Source: Pseudescherichia sp031979925
GTDB lineage: Bacteria; Pseudomonadota; Gammaproteobacteria; Enterobacterales; Enterobacteriaceae
Assembly: GCF_031979925.1 (NCBI RefSeq)
Contig: NZ_DALZFB010000005.1
Coordinates: forward strand, 124,001 to 188,000
Reading direction: 5' to 3'
Length of the DNA: 64,000 nt
Part shown: positions 26,601 through 34,373 of the stretch, one piece after another
Layout: the number at the start of each line of letters is the position of its first letter
Position numbering within the stretch: position 1 is the first letter of the stretch
Translations under genes and position numbers: made by a program
The notes under the pieces: model-generated
What the model was told of the DNA's origin: nothing
Seen by the model: only the letters and a program-made list of their open reading frames with translations
The model's database searches: none

Positions 26601-26905
26601 AGTTTCTGTCGAATATTCTGGCTCGTTTAAACGACCTGTTTGTTACCGATAATCTTACTGACAAAGACATGATCAATTATGCTTTCGCAGTGCGCGATAA
26701 GCTTTCAGAAAACCAGGCAGTAATGACCCAAATCGCGAACAATACGCGTGAACAGGCGATGCTAGGCGATTTCCCGAAAGCCATTGATGATGCCGTCATG
26801 GACAGTAATGACGCTCATAAAGCGATGATGGATCAGTACCTGTCTAACCCTGTGCTGGCACAAGGTTTTGCACGAGTAGTGTTTGATATGTTGAAAGGGG
26901 CCTAA
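23657..26905 (+). CDS. hsdR: type I restriction endonuclease subunit HsdR
   Basis: A 1082-residue translocase-nuclease. The N-terminal PD-(D/E)XK nuclease has Asp164 and Glu178-Leu-Lys180 (ATLELKSEF). Superfamily 2 helicase motifs follow: Walker A GSGKS (342-346), DEAH box at 455-458, TAT-type motif III (FTATPKAK) and motif VI (QTLSRLNRTYPGK), then a helical C-terminus that docks on the methylase. All key residues are present, so the enzyme is probably active. The ATGA overlap with hsdS indicates translational coupling; the order is M-S-R on one operon. Confidence 0.96.
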   Translation: MSMDSTKELIFQDEMIAQMVDKGWVFGKTTGYDRERALYSEDALTFVQTTQPQEWEKFAKIYPTDTERHFLNALVAQLKKADINATDMLSRTYGTLGVLRHGIKSHNARFNLCQFKPEHNLNPETLTRYKQNICRIVPELVYSPHASKAAFEETGVKAKKWRIDLVLFVNGLPIATLELKSEFKQTVQNAISQYKKTRLPKDPGTNKPEPLLTFKRGALVHFAVSQYEVFMATKLDGDKTFFLPFNKGMHDGGAGNDIPEDENDYATSYLWNEVLLPDNLLKILASFVHLKIEEKENALGLKYKSESLIFPRYHQWDVVNKLVTAAIEEGTGNKYLIQHSAGSGKSNSIAWTAHQLSRLHDEKGEKQFHSVIVVTDRTVLDDQLQDTIYQFEHQDGVVGRINNKEGEGSKSEKLASALENSQPIIIVTIQTFPFVLKAIENSVSLKQRKYAVIADEAHSSQSGSTARQLKEVLMTEEADDDAVVSSEDILDATVAARKGSNNLNYYAFTATPKAKTLELFGRRPNPLEPASKTNKPEAFHVYSMRQAIEEGFILDVLKNYTNYKVAYKLLQKLEDPDREVDSKKAKIKLNQWVTLHDHNVSQKVKVIVEHFRKHVMHLLGGQAKAMVVTSSRKAAVRYKLAFDKYISEKKYDKISAMVAFSGEVEFHEDDHNSLALLNQKFTEINMNPGLKGRDMRKAFDTDDYQVMLVANKFQTGFDQPKLCAMYVDKALGGVECVQTLSRLNRTYPGKVQSGTFVLDFYNEPDDILGAFQPYYQTAELTDVSDPQLVFELFEKLRTSGIFLWSEVEQFCEAFFTKTKSNAAISNICKPAVERWKQRYTSAIDAYVLAKEMFERTKKTGDVVLITNAENTFKDCEKEKSKLDIFKKDLGSFVRFYEFMSQIVDYDDKNLEKLSLFARHLRPLLHEQRIEEDEVDLSNVEMSHYRLSKLHEQHLKLQEDAAEYKIKPGNDVGTAKPKDKKEEFLSNILARLNDLFVTDNLTDKDMINYAFAVRDKLSENQAVMTQIANNTREQAMLGDFPKAIDDAVMDSNDAHKAMMDQYLSNPVLAQGFARVVFDMLKGA

Positions 26906-26935
26906 TTTTTTATAGGCTTGATAATAAGACTAAAG

Positions 26936-26970
26936 AAAAAGGGCTTAGATAATATCTTATCTAAGCCCTT
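26936..26970 (-). terminator. terminator after ileX (possibly bidirectional)
   Basis: A perfect 12-bp stem GGGCTTAGATAA / TTATCTAAGCCC with a 4-base loop (26941-26968). On the minus strand it is followed by TTTTTCTTTA, a good terminator for the tRNA; on the plus strand CTTGATTTTT follows, so hsdR transcripts may stop here too. Confidence 0.82.
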
Positions 26971-26976
26971 GATTTT

Positions 26977-27052
26977 TGGTGGCCCCTGTTGGGTTTGAAC
27001 CAACGACCAAGCGATTATGAGTCGCCTGCTCTAACCACTGAGCTAAGGGGCC
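26977..27052 (-). tRNA. ileX: tRNA-Ile (CAU anticodon, lysidine type)
   Basis: A 76-base tRNA including the encoded CCA. Acceptor GGCCCCT/AGGGGCC, D arm with AGCTCAGTGGTTAGAGC, anticodon loop CTCATAA with CAT, T loop GGTTCAAACC. A CAT anticodon could mean Met, but the sequence matches E. coli ileX, whose C34 is changed to lysidine to read AUA. The gene sits beside mug as in E. coli K-12 and marks the right edge of the accessory block. Confidence 0.95.
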
Positions 27053-27062
27053 GTGGCGAGGG

Positions 27063-27068
27063 ATTATA
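27063..27068 (-). promoter_or_regulatory. -10 element of ileX
   Basis: TATAAT on the minus strand, 11 bases before the mature tRNA 5' end. The -35 is weak (TGGATT at 17-base spacing). On the plus strand a separate TATAAT at 27128-27133 probably serves mug. Confidence 0.6.
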
Positions 27069-27177
27069 ATGTAACTGGTGGCTGCAATCCAGTCATTCGG
27101 GTGTGCATGGTGCTTTTGTAAACAACCTATAATCAACCCGTTATAACTACATTTTGGACAATTCACCTGGAGCAATG

Positions 27178-27684
27178 ATGATAAACGATATTCTCGCGCC
27201 GGGCCTGCGGGTGGTGTTTTGCGGCATCAATCCAGGCAAATCGTCGGCACATACGGGTTTCCACTTCGCGCATCCCGGTAACCGCTTCTGGAAGGTGATC
27301 TACCAGGCGGGCTTTACGGAGCAGCAGCTGAAACCGGAAGAGGAGCAGCGGCTGCTGGATACCCGCTGCGGCATCACCATGCTGGTGGAGCGCCCAACGG
27401 TGCAGGCCAGTGAGGTCGAGTTGCACGAGCTGCGTACCGGCGGACGGGACCTGATCAAGAAGATTGAGGACTACCAGCCGGACGCGCTGGCGATCCTCGG
27501 CAAGCAAGCTTTTGAGCAGGCATTCAGCCAGCGCGGCGTGGCGTGGGGGAAACAGAACATTACCATCGGTGCCACCGAGGTATGGGTCCTGCCGAACCCC
27601 AGCGGCTTAAACCGTGCAACGCTGGATAAGCTGGTGGAGTCATACAAGGAGTTGGATCAGGCGTTAGTGGCAAGGGGACTGTAG
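27178..27684 (+). CDS. mug: G/U mismatch-specific DNA glycosylase Mug
   Basis: A 168-residue uracil-DNA glycosylase of the TDG/Mug family, the same length as E. coli Mug. It removes U or ethenocytosine opposite G. Motif GINPG (residues about 16-20) contains the catalytic Asn and LPNPSGLNR the DNA-intercalating loop. The ATG at 27178 is preferred over 27175 because GGAG ends 5 bases before it. The gene is monocistronic, with a REP element and the rpoD terminator after it. Confidence 0.95.
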   Translation: MINDILAPGLRVVFCGINPGKSSAHTGFHFAHPGNRFWKVIYQAGFTEQQLKPEEEQRLLDTRCGITMLVERPTVQASEVELHELRTGGRDLIKKIEDYQPDALAILGKQAFEQAFSQRGVAWGKQNITIGATEVWVLPNPSGLNRATLDKLVESYKELDQALVARGL

Positions 27685-27710
27685 GCCGGGTCAGCGCAGC
27701 GCCACCCGGC
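27685..27710. repeat. REP element
   Basis: Palindromic unit GCCGGGT...ACCCGGC with the GCGCAGCGCC core immediately after the mug stop. Confidence 0.85.
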
Positions 27711-27726
27711 GTAAATTGTAGCCAAT

Positions 27727-27757
27727 AAAAAAGCCCTCCGGAGAGGGCTTTTCTTTT
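27727..27757 (-). terminator. terminator of the rpsU-dnaG-rpoD operon
   Basis: Stem AAGCCCTC / GAGGGCTT with loop CGGA (27731-27750), extended by A-T pairs. On the minus strand it ends in TTTTTTATT. The plus side also has TTTTCTTTT, so it may serve mug as well. Confidence 0.88.
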
Positions 27758-27768
27758 AACGGTAACGA

Positions 27769-29616
27769 TTAATCGTCGAGGAAGCTACGCAGCACTTCAG
27801 AGCGGCTCGGGTGGCGCAGCTTACGCAGCGCTTTCGCTTCGATCTGACGGATACGTTCACGGGTAACGTCGAACTGCTTACCCACCTCTTCCAGAGTGTG
27901 GTCGGTGTTCATATCGATACCGAAACGCATACGCAGCACTTTCGCTTCACGGGCGGTCAGGCCAGCCAGAACGTCGTGCGTGGCAGCACGCAGGCTCTCG
28001 GTGGTGGCAGAGTCCAGCGGCAGCTCGAGGGTAGTATCCTCGATGAAGTCACCCAGATGTGAATCTTCGTCGTCACCAATCGGCGTCTCCATGGAGATCG
28101 GCTCTTTGGCGATTTTCAGCACCTTACGGATCTTATCTTCCGGCATCAGCATGCGCTCGGCCAGCTCTTCCGGCGTCGGCTCACGGCCCATCTCCTGCAG
28201 CATCTGACGGGAGATACGGTTGAGCTTGTTGATGGTCTCAATCATATGCACCGGGATACGGATGGTACGCGCCTGGTCCGCGATAGAGCGGGTAATCGCC
28301 TGACGGATCCACCAGGTGGCATAGGTCGAGAACTTATAGCCACGACGGTATTCGAACTTATCAACCGCTTTCATCAGGCCGATGTTACCTTCCTGAATCA
28401 GGTCGAGGAACTGCAGGCCACGGTTGGTGTACTTCTTAGCGATAGAGATAACCAGACGCAGGTTCGCCTCTACCATCTCTTTCTTCGCACGACGCGCTTT
28501 CGCTTCGCCGATAGACATACGACGGTTAATGTCCTTAACCTGTTCGATGGTCAGGCCGGTCTCTTCTTCAATCTGTTGCAGCTTCTGCAGGCCACGATGC
28601 ACGTCTTCAGCTACGTCCTGCAGCTTCTCGGACCACGGCTTGTTCATCGCCAGCGCAGCATTGAACCAGGTCTCGCTGGTTTCGTTGCCGGTGAAGAGGG
28701 TGATGAAGTTCTTCTTCGGCATTTTGCACTGCTCAACGCACATCTTCATGATGATGCGCTCCTGAGTACGCACGCGGTCCATCATGACGCGCATGCTGTT
28801 TACCAGGTAGTCGAACTGTTTCGGCACCAGACGGAACTGCTTGAACACTTCGGAGAGCTTAAGGATCTCTTCCTGAGAGGCTGCGTGGCTGCGGCCTTTC
28901 GCTTTGATGGTGTCGCGGGTGACTTCGTACTGCGCACGCAGCTCGCCGAATTTTTCGCGAGCCAGCTCGGGATCGATGCTGTTATCGTCGTCGCTGTTGT
29001 CGTCGCTCTCTTCGTCTTCATCTTCGTCTTCGTCGTCATCCAGCTCTTCCTGAGAGAGCTCGGAGCCAACGTGCGTCGCGGTCGGGGCCAGATCTTCTTC
29101 GGCGTTCGGATCGACAAAGCCGGTGATCAGGTCAGAGAGACGCGCTTCTTCCGCTTCAACGCGATCGTACTGCTCCAGCAGATAGGTGATTGCTTCCGGA
29201 TATTCGGCAACGGAGCACTGAACCTGGTTAATACCATCCTCAATGCGTTTTGCGATGTCGATTTCGCCTTCACGGGTCAGCAGCTCAACCGTACCCATTT
29301 CGCGCATGTACATACGGACCGGGTCAGTGGTGCGCCCGATTTCAGATTCAACACTCGACAGAACCTGAGCCGCTGCTTCTTCCGCATCTTCATCCGTGTT
29401 ATTTGAGTTTTCAGCGAGCAGCAGATCGTCGGCATCAGGTGCTTCTTCCATCACCTGAATGCCCATGTCGTTGATCATTTGGATGATGTCTTCGATCTGG
29501 TCGGAGTCGACGATATCTTCCGGCAGATGGTCATTGACCTCGGCATAGGTCAAATAGCCTTGCTCCTTACCACGTTGGACAAGAAGTTTCAGCTGTGACT
29601 GCGGGTTTTGCTCCAT
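27769..29616 (-). CDS. rpoD: RNA polymerase sigma-70 factor RpoD
   Basis: A 615-residue primary sigma factor (613 in E. coli). Order: region 1.1 (1-100), region 1.2, the acidic non-conserved insert (Asp/Glu-rich near 190-215), region 2 with the -10-reading TYATWWIRQAITR, region 3, and region 4.2 with the -35-reading helix-turn-helix ending VTRERIRQIEAKAL. The start at 29616 (MEQNPQSQLK) matches E. coli; the longer frame from 29670 adds residues that come from the intergenic spacer. Third gene of the macromolecular synthesis operon. Confidence 0.98.
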   Translation of the reverse strand: MEQNPQSQLKLLVQRGKEQGYLTYAEVNDHLPEDIVDSDQIEDIIQMINDMGIQVMEEAPDADDLLLAENSNNTDEDAEEAAAQVLSSVESEIGRTTDPVRMYMREMGTVELLTREGEIDIAKRIEDGINQVQCSVAEYPEAITYLLEQYDRVEAEEARLSDLITGFVDPNAEEDLAPTATHVGSELSQEELDDDEDEDEDEESDDNSDDDNSIDPELAREKFGELRAQYEVTRDTIKAKGRSHAASQEEILKLSEVFKQFRLVPKQFDYLVNSMRVMMDRVRTQERIIMKMCVEQCKMPKKNFITLFTGNETSETWFNAALAMNKPWSEKLQDVAEDVHRGLQKLQQIEEETGLTIEQVKDINRRMSIGEAKARRAKKEMVEANLRLVISIAKKYTNRGLQFLDLIQEGNIGLMKAVDKFEYRRGYKFSTYATWWIRQAITRSIADQARTIRIPVHMIETINKLNRISRQMLQEMGREPTPEELAERMLMPEDKIRKVLKIAKEPISMETPIGDDEDSHLGDFIEDTTLELPLDSATTESLRAATHDVLAGLTAREAKVLRMRFGIDMNTDHTLEEVGKQFDVTRERIRQIEAKALRKLRHPSRSEVLRSFLDD

Positions 29617-29765
29617 AAGACGGTATCCACACTTAATTCGTTTGATTGGTGTCGGCGGTGGTGCTGCCAACCTTTAAAGCGAGGGCGTGCTTATATTTTT
29701 GCCGCTGCCCTCAAGGCGGCTGTCGGGATCTACCCGAGCGATATTCGGCACTTAAGCCGTTAAAT

Positions 29766-31511
29766 TCATTTTCGGGCCCGTGCTTCGTTGATCACACGCA
29801 CCTCTTCGCGCTCGGCGGCGGTTAACCCATGGGTCCGCGCCCGCGCGATCAATTCTGAGAGCCGTAGCTCAAGCACCGAGTCGAACATATGGTTCAACGC
29901 ATCGGTGAAGGTCTTTTCTGCGATATCCTTATCTGCTATATCGTCCCACATGGACAGTTTTTCAAGGGTGGCGGCCTCATTTGTGCCGCGATACTGCTCT
30001 AAAAGCTGTCCGGTGGTCAGACCTGGCTGTGACAGACAAGTGTTAACCAATTGGACGAATAAGCCAAGTCCGGGTAGCTTCGCCGGATCCAGACCGTCCA
30101 GCGGTGGCACCAGCGGGGCCAGCTCCGGATTTTGCACCAGCAATCCTATCAGTATACGCATGGTAGTCCGTTTTAGCTGCGGTGCCGGGCGTGGCTGACC
30201 GCTTTCGGACTGCTTCGGCATTAAACGTTCAAGCTGGTTATCGTCAAGGATGCCTAATTTGTTACCCAATTCTTGTCGCAGGTAGATACGCAGCGTCTCG
30301 CCGGGCACCTGGCTTATCAGCGGTAGCGCCAGGGTGCTCAGCTGCGCGCGGCCATCCGGGGTGCTCAGGTCTACCTGCGGCATCAGGCTGTTAAACAGAA
30401 ACGTGGAGAGCGGCTGAGCCTGCTCCATCCGCGCCTCAAACGCCGCTTTGCCCTCTTTACGCACCAGCGTATCCGGATCTTCGCCGTCGGGCAGAAACAT
30501 AAAGCGTAGCTGACGTCCGTCAGTCATGTACGGTAGTGCCGTCTCCAGCGCGCGCCATGCGGCTTCACGACCTGCACGGTCGCCGTCGTAGCAGCAGATC
30601 ACGCTGTTGGTGACGCGGAACAGCAGCTGGATATGCTCGGCGGTGGTGGAGGTGCCCAGCGAGGCGACGGCATAGTTAATGTCGTACTGCGCCAGCGCGA
30701 CCACGTCCATATAGCCTTCAACCACCAGCAGACGCGGCGGTTCGGCGTTATCCTGCTGCGCTTCATAAAGGCCATACAGCTGGCGGCCCTTATGGAAAAT
30801 ATCGGTTTCCGGGGAGTTAAGGTATTTCGGCATGCCATCGCCCATGACACGACCACCAAAACCAATCACCCGGCCACGTTTGTCGCGGATAGGGAACATC
30901 ACGCGTTCGCGGAATCGATCGTAGGTACGCCCGCGATCGTTAGTGACTAACATGCCCGCGTCGGTCAGCGACTGGCGATTTTCACCGTTGCCGCCAAAGC
31001 GCTTTAAAACGTTGTCCCAGCCGGGAGGAGCATAGCCAATGGCGAAGCGTGAAATCACCTCGCTACTTAAGCCGCGCTGGGCCAGATACTGGCGCGCAGG
31101 TTCAGCCGCTGGCTGGTTCAGAGATTGCTGATAAAAGGCGTTTAGCCCGTCCATCAACTGGTAGAGCGTCTGCCGCTGGTGGCGCTCAATCTGGCTTGGA
31201 CCGTTGCCCGCTTCATACGGCACGTCGAGGTTGTGCATCGCCGCCAGCTCTTCAACGGTCTCGACGAACTCGAGCTTGTCGTAGTTCATCAGAAAGTCGA
31301 TGGCGTTGCCGTGGGCGCCGCAGCCGAAGCAGTGGTAAAACTGTTTCTCACCGTTCACGGTGAAAGAGGGGGTTTTTTCGTTATGGAACGGACAGCACGC
31401 GTGAAAATTCTTGCCCTGCTTTTTCAGCTTCACCCGCGCGTCGATGAGATCGACGATGTCGGTGCGTGCCAGCAGGTCATTAATAAAGACTCGTGGGATT
31501 CGTCCAGCCAT
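29766..31511 (-). CDS. dnaG: DNA primase DnaG
   Basis: A 581-residue primase, equal to E. coli. The N-terminal CHC2 zinc site uses Cys40, His43, Cys61 and Cys64; the TOPRIM catalytic core spans about 110-430 with VVEGYMD and CYDGDRAG; the C-terminal domain binds DnaB. It makes RNA primers at the replication fork. The gap to rpoD (29617-29765) is the RNA-processing spacer known in E. coli, with an A/T-rich centre. Confidence 0.97.
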   Translation of the reverse strand: MAGRIPRVFINDLLARTDIVDLIDARVKLKKQGKNFHACCPFHNEKTPSFTVNGEKQFYHCFGCGAHGNAIDFLMNYDKLEFVETVEELAAMHNLDVPYEAGNGPSQIERHQRQTLYQLMDGLNAFYQQSLNQPAAEPARQYLAQRGLSSEVISRFAIGYAPPGWDNVLKRFGGNGENRQSLTDAGMLVTNDRGRTYDRFRERVMFPIRDKRGRVIGFGGRVMGDGMPKYLNSPETDIFHKGRQLYGLYEAQQDNAEPPRLLVVEGYMDVVALAQYDINYAVASLGTSTTAEHIQLLFRVTNSVICCYDGDRAGREAAWRALETALPYMTDGRQLRFMFLPDGEDPDTLVRKEGKAAFEARMEQAQPLSTFLFNSLMPQVDLSTPDGRAQLSTLALPLISQVPGETLRIYLRQELGNKLGILDDNQLERLMPKQSESGQPRPAPQLKRTTMRILIGLLVQNPELAPLVPPLDGLDPAKLPGLGLFVQLVNTCLSQPGLTTGQLLEQYRGTNEAATLEKLSMWDDIADKDIAEKTFTDALNHMFDSVLELRLSELIARARTHGLTAAEREEVRVINEARARK

Positions 31512-31561
31512 AGGCCCCGTCTACCTTTAGCGTGATGCGTTAAGGTATGTCAGATTATAAA

Positions 31562-31600
31562 CGAAAATAAGCCGCGCATTCCTTTCGGAAGCACGGCCTT
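31562..31600 (-). terminator. leaky terminator between rpsU and dnaG
   Basis: On the minus strand the imperfect stem AAGGCCGTGC...GCGCGGCTT closes on GGAA-loop pairing and is followed by ATTTTCG. It corresponds to the internal terminator (T1) of the E. coli operon, which lowers dnaG and rpoD relative to rpsU. A second perfect stem, CTGAGGGT/ACCCTCAG at 31624-31643, lies just after the rpsU stop. Confidence 0.75.
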
Positions 31601-31647
31601 ACAACTACAACTCTGTCTGTAAACTGAGGGTCAACACCCTCAGCTAA

Positions 31648-31902
<255 letters not shown>

Positions 31903-31933
31903 TCAACGCCAGCTTATTTCAAAATGGTGCGGA

Positions 31934-31963
31934 ATTTTACTGCAAATGCTGCTGCTTTGTAAA
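31934..31963 (-). promoter_or_regulatory. main promoter (P2-like) of the rpsU operon
   Basis: On the minus strand -35 TTTACA (31963-31958) and -10 TAAAAT (31939-31934) with an 18-base spacer match E. coli P2. A second -10 TATACT at 32012-32007 fits P1 further upstream. Confidence 0.75.
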
Positions 31964-32103
31964 GCACCGCAGCCCTTTTTACAAGGGCGCTCTCATAAGG
32001 AGGGGGAGTATACACGACCTCTGCACCTGGGTTGAACAATAGTTTTACAACCACCGCCCATGACCCTACACTGCGCGGTATTGCAAAGAGGTAAAGAATA
32101 GCC

Positions 32104-33117
32104 ATGCGTGTACTGGGAATTGAAACATCCTGCGATGAAACCGGCATCGCCATCTACGACGATGAAAACGGGCTTTTAGCCAACCAACTGTATAGTCAGG
32201 TGAAACTGCACGCTGACTACGGCGGCGTGGTGCCGGAGCTGGCCTCCCGCGATCACGTACGTAAAACCGTGCCGCTGATCCAGGCCGCGCTGAAAGAGGC
32301 GAATCTGGCCGCCAGCGATATCGACGCGGTAGCCTACACCGCAGGCCCTGGGCTGGTCGGGGCGCTGCTGGTGGGGGCAACGGTAGGACGCTCGCTGGCG
32401 TTCGCCTGGAACGTGCCGGCCATCGCGGTTCACCATATGGAAGGGCATCTGCTGGCTCCCATGCTGGAAGAGAATCCGCCCGAGTTTCCGTTTGTAGCGC
32501 TGCTGGTCTCCGGCGGCCATACGCAGCTGATTAGCGTGACCGGTATCGGCCAGTATGAACTGCTGGGCGAATCGATTGACGATGCCGCCGGTGAAGCGTT
32601 CGATAAAACGGCGAAGCTGCTGGGACTGGACTATCCCGGCGGGCCGATGCTGTCGAAAATGGCTGCTGACGGCACGGAAGGGCGCTTTGTCTTCCCGCGT
32701 CCGATGACCGATCGTCCGGGGCTGGACTTTAGCTTCTCTGGCCTCAAGACCTTTGCCGCCAACACCATTCGTAACAACGGTAATGACGACCAGACCCGAG
32801 CAGATATCGCCCGCGCCTTTGAGGATGCGGTGGTGGATACCCTGATGATCAAGTGCAAGCGCGCGCTGGATCAGACCGGCTTTAAGCGGCTGGTGATGGC
32901 GGGTGGCGTGAGCGCCAACCGCACGCTGCGAGCGAAGCTGGCAGAGATGATGCAGAAGCGTCGGGGTGAAGTCTTCTATGCGCGACCGGAGTTTTGTACC
33001 GATAATGGGGCGATGATCGCCTATGCGGGCATGGTGCGTCTGAAAGCCGGTAGCCTGGCCGATCTTAGCGTGAGCGTGCGTCCGCGCTGGCCACTGGCAG
33101 AGCTGCCTGCGGCATAA
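32104..33117 (+). CDS. tsaD: tRNA N6-threonylcarbamoyladenosine transferase TsaD
   Basis: A 337-residue Kae1/YgjD enzyme, identical in length to E. coli. It transfers threonylcarbamoyl to A37 of ANN-decoding tRNAs together with TsaB and TsaE. ASKHA fold with the metal ligands in VHHMEGHL (His111, His115) and the phosphate loop GGVSANRTL. Divergent from rpsU, as in E. coli. The E. coli ttd tartrate genes that follow are absent here; only a REP lies before plsY. Confidence 0.98.
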   Translation: MRVLGIETSCDETGIAIYDDENGLLANQLYSQVKLHADYGGVVPELASRDHVRKTVPLIQAALKEANLAASDIDAVAYTAGPGLVGALLVGATVGRSLAFAWNVPAIAVHHMEGHLLAPMLEENPPEFPFVALLVSGGHTQLISVTGIGQYELLGESIDDAAGEAFDKTAKLLGLDYPGGPMLSKMAADGTEGRFVFPRPMTDRPGLDFSFSGLKTFAANTIRNNGNDDQTRADIARAFEDAVVDTLMIKCKRALDQTGFKRLVMAGGVSANRTLRAKLAEMMQKRRGEVFYARPEFCTDNGAMIAYAGMVRLKAGSLADLSVSVRPRWPLAELPAA

Positions 33118-33131
33118 TGTCAGTCCGTAAT

Positions 33132-33157
33132 GCCCGGCGGCGCGCAGCTTGCCGGGC
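33132..33157. repeat. REP element
   Basis: Palindrome GCCCGGC...GCCGGGC between the convergent tsaD and plsY genes, in the place where E. coli K-12 has ttdR-ttdABT. Confidence 0.8.
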
Positions 33158-33790
33158 CTACTCTTCTTCCTTCACTTCCTCATCTTTTTCGCGCTTTTTC
33201 TTCAGCTTGGTCCAGATTTTTGTCTCCTGATGCCGCCACAGGCGCTGGATGTTGTCGTGATGACGGAGCAGCACCAGGCAAGAGAGCATCGAAACCGGGA
33301 AGGTAAACTGCGGCTTGAACCACCAGACGTAGAACGGGGCGATCAGCGCGCTGATAATCGCGCCCAGCGACGAGTAGCCGCTCAGGAGAATGGTCAGCAG
33401 CCAGGTGCCGGCCATGACGCCGGTAAGATCCCAGCCAATTGGCGCAATCGCGCCAAAAGCGGTAGCAACGCCTTTCCCGCCTTTAAAACCAAAGAAAACC
33501 GGCCAGATGTGGCCCAGGCAGGCGGCGATAGCAATTAGCCCCAGCCAGAAGGGAGTGACGCCCAGCGCGTAAGCGCCCCACACCGGCAGCATGCCTTTCA
33601 GCACGTCAAAAATCAGTACCGCTACGGCTGCGCCCTTGCCGCCAATTCGCAGGACGTTGGTCGCTCCGGGGTTGCCGGAGCCACTCTCGCGAGGGTCAGG
33701 CAGACCCGCGATGCGGCAGACCAGAATGGCGCTGGAGATTGAGCCGCAAAGGTACGCGAGGAGGATCATTCCAGGCGCGATTGCACTCAT
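33158..33790 (-). CDS. plsY: glycerol-3-phosphate acyltransferase PlsY
   Basis: A 210-residue integral membrane enzyme (E. coli 205) that transfers the acyl group from acyl phosphate to glycerol-3-phosphate. The conserved loops SGSGNPGATN and GFKGGKG are present. The start at 33790 (MSAIAPGM) matches E. coli; the longer frame from 33880 would overlap the promoter region of folB. The C-terminal tail is basic, then acidic (KKKREKDEEVKEEE), slightly longer than in E. coli. Divergent from folB. Confidence 0.95.
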   Translation of the reverse strand: MSAIAPGMILLAYLCGSISSAILVCRIAGLPDPRESGSGNPGATNVLRIGGKGAAVAVLIFDVLKGMLPVWGAYALGVTPFWLGLIAIAACLGHIWPVFFGFKGGKGVATAFGAIAPIGWDLTGVMAGTWLLTILLSGYSSLGAIISALIAPFYVWWFKPQFTFPVSMLSCLVLLRHHDNIQRLWRHQETKIWTKLKKKREKDEEVKEEE

Positions 33791-33897
33791 AACGCTGTTC
33801 CGTTTTGAAAATGTCGTTTTATTCTCAGCATCCGTGGATAATACGCATAATTTTTTGAAAGTGGTATCCAGGTTAGCCAAAAAGCGGACGGTGCGTG

Positions 33898-34266
33898 ATG
33901 GACATTGTATTTATAGAGCAACTTTCGGTAATCACCACGATCGGTGTTTACGACTGGGAACAGACTATCGAGCAGAAACTGGTGTTCGATATCGAAATGG
34001 CGTGGGATAACCGGGCAGCAGCGAAAAGCGATGACGTCAACGACTGCCTGAGCTATGCCGATATTGCCGACGCGGTGGTGAGCCACGTTGAGGGACAGCG
34101 CTTTGCGCTGGTGGAGCGGGTGGCGGAAGAGGTGGCGGATCTGCTCCTGAGCCGGTTCAACTCGCCCTGGCTGCGTATCAAAGTGAGCAAGCCGGGGGCG
34201 GTGGCTCGGGCGGCTAACGTCGGGGTTATTATTGAGCGTGGCAATAGTCTGAAAGAAAACATTTAA
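33898..34266 (+). CDS. folB: dihydroneopterin aldolase FolB
   Basis: A 122-residue enzyme, equal to E. coli FolB. It cleaves 7,8-dihydroneopterin to hydroxymethyl-dihydropterin and glycolaldehyde in folate synthesis. The fold is the T-fold tunnelling-enzyme type; VYDWEQ and IKVSKPGAV are family motifs, the lysine of the latter being catalytic. The ATG at 33898 is preferred over the GTG at 33895. Divergent from plsY and closed by its own terminator. Confidence 0.96.
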   Translation: MDIVFIEQLSVITTIGVYDWEQTIEQKLVFDIEMAWDNRAAAKSDDVNDCLSYADIADAVVSHVEGQRFALVERVAEEVADLLLSRFNSPWLRIKVSKPGAVARAANVGVIIERGNSLKENI

Positions 34267-34322
34267 ATTTATAATTATTAAACCAAACGGCACTATATGG
34301 GTCTTACGAGCGTGCCTTTTCG

Positions 34323-34351
34323 CGGCTTGTGGATGCAGAAGCCGTTTTTTT
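34323..34351 (+). terminator. terminator after folB
   Basis: Stem CGGCTT (34323-34328) / AAGCCG (34339-34344) with a 10-base loop and seven T residues. Confidence 0.78.
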
Positions 34352-34373
34352 ATGTCTTTTAGGGGTTTAAGTG

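Noticed and set aside
26977..27052. tRNA gene taken as tRNA-Met because of the CAT anticodon
   Set aside because: The body of the tRNA and its place next to mug match E. coli ileX, the lysidine-modified tRNA-Ile.
12397..27052. integrative element inserted in ileX
   Set aside because: No integrase, and no copy of the tRNA 3' end was found near 12.4 kb, so no att pair supports it.
26957..27175. 72-residue frame over the tRNA gene
   Set aside because: It is read through the ileX tRNA; the RNA gene explains the sequence.
28246..29406. 386-residue open frame on the plus strand
   Set aside because: Antisense to rpoD; composition is a mirror of the Asp/Glu-rich sigma factor.
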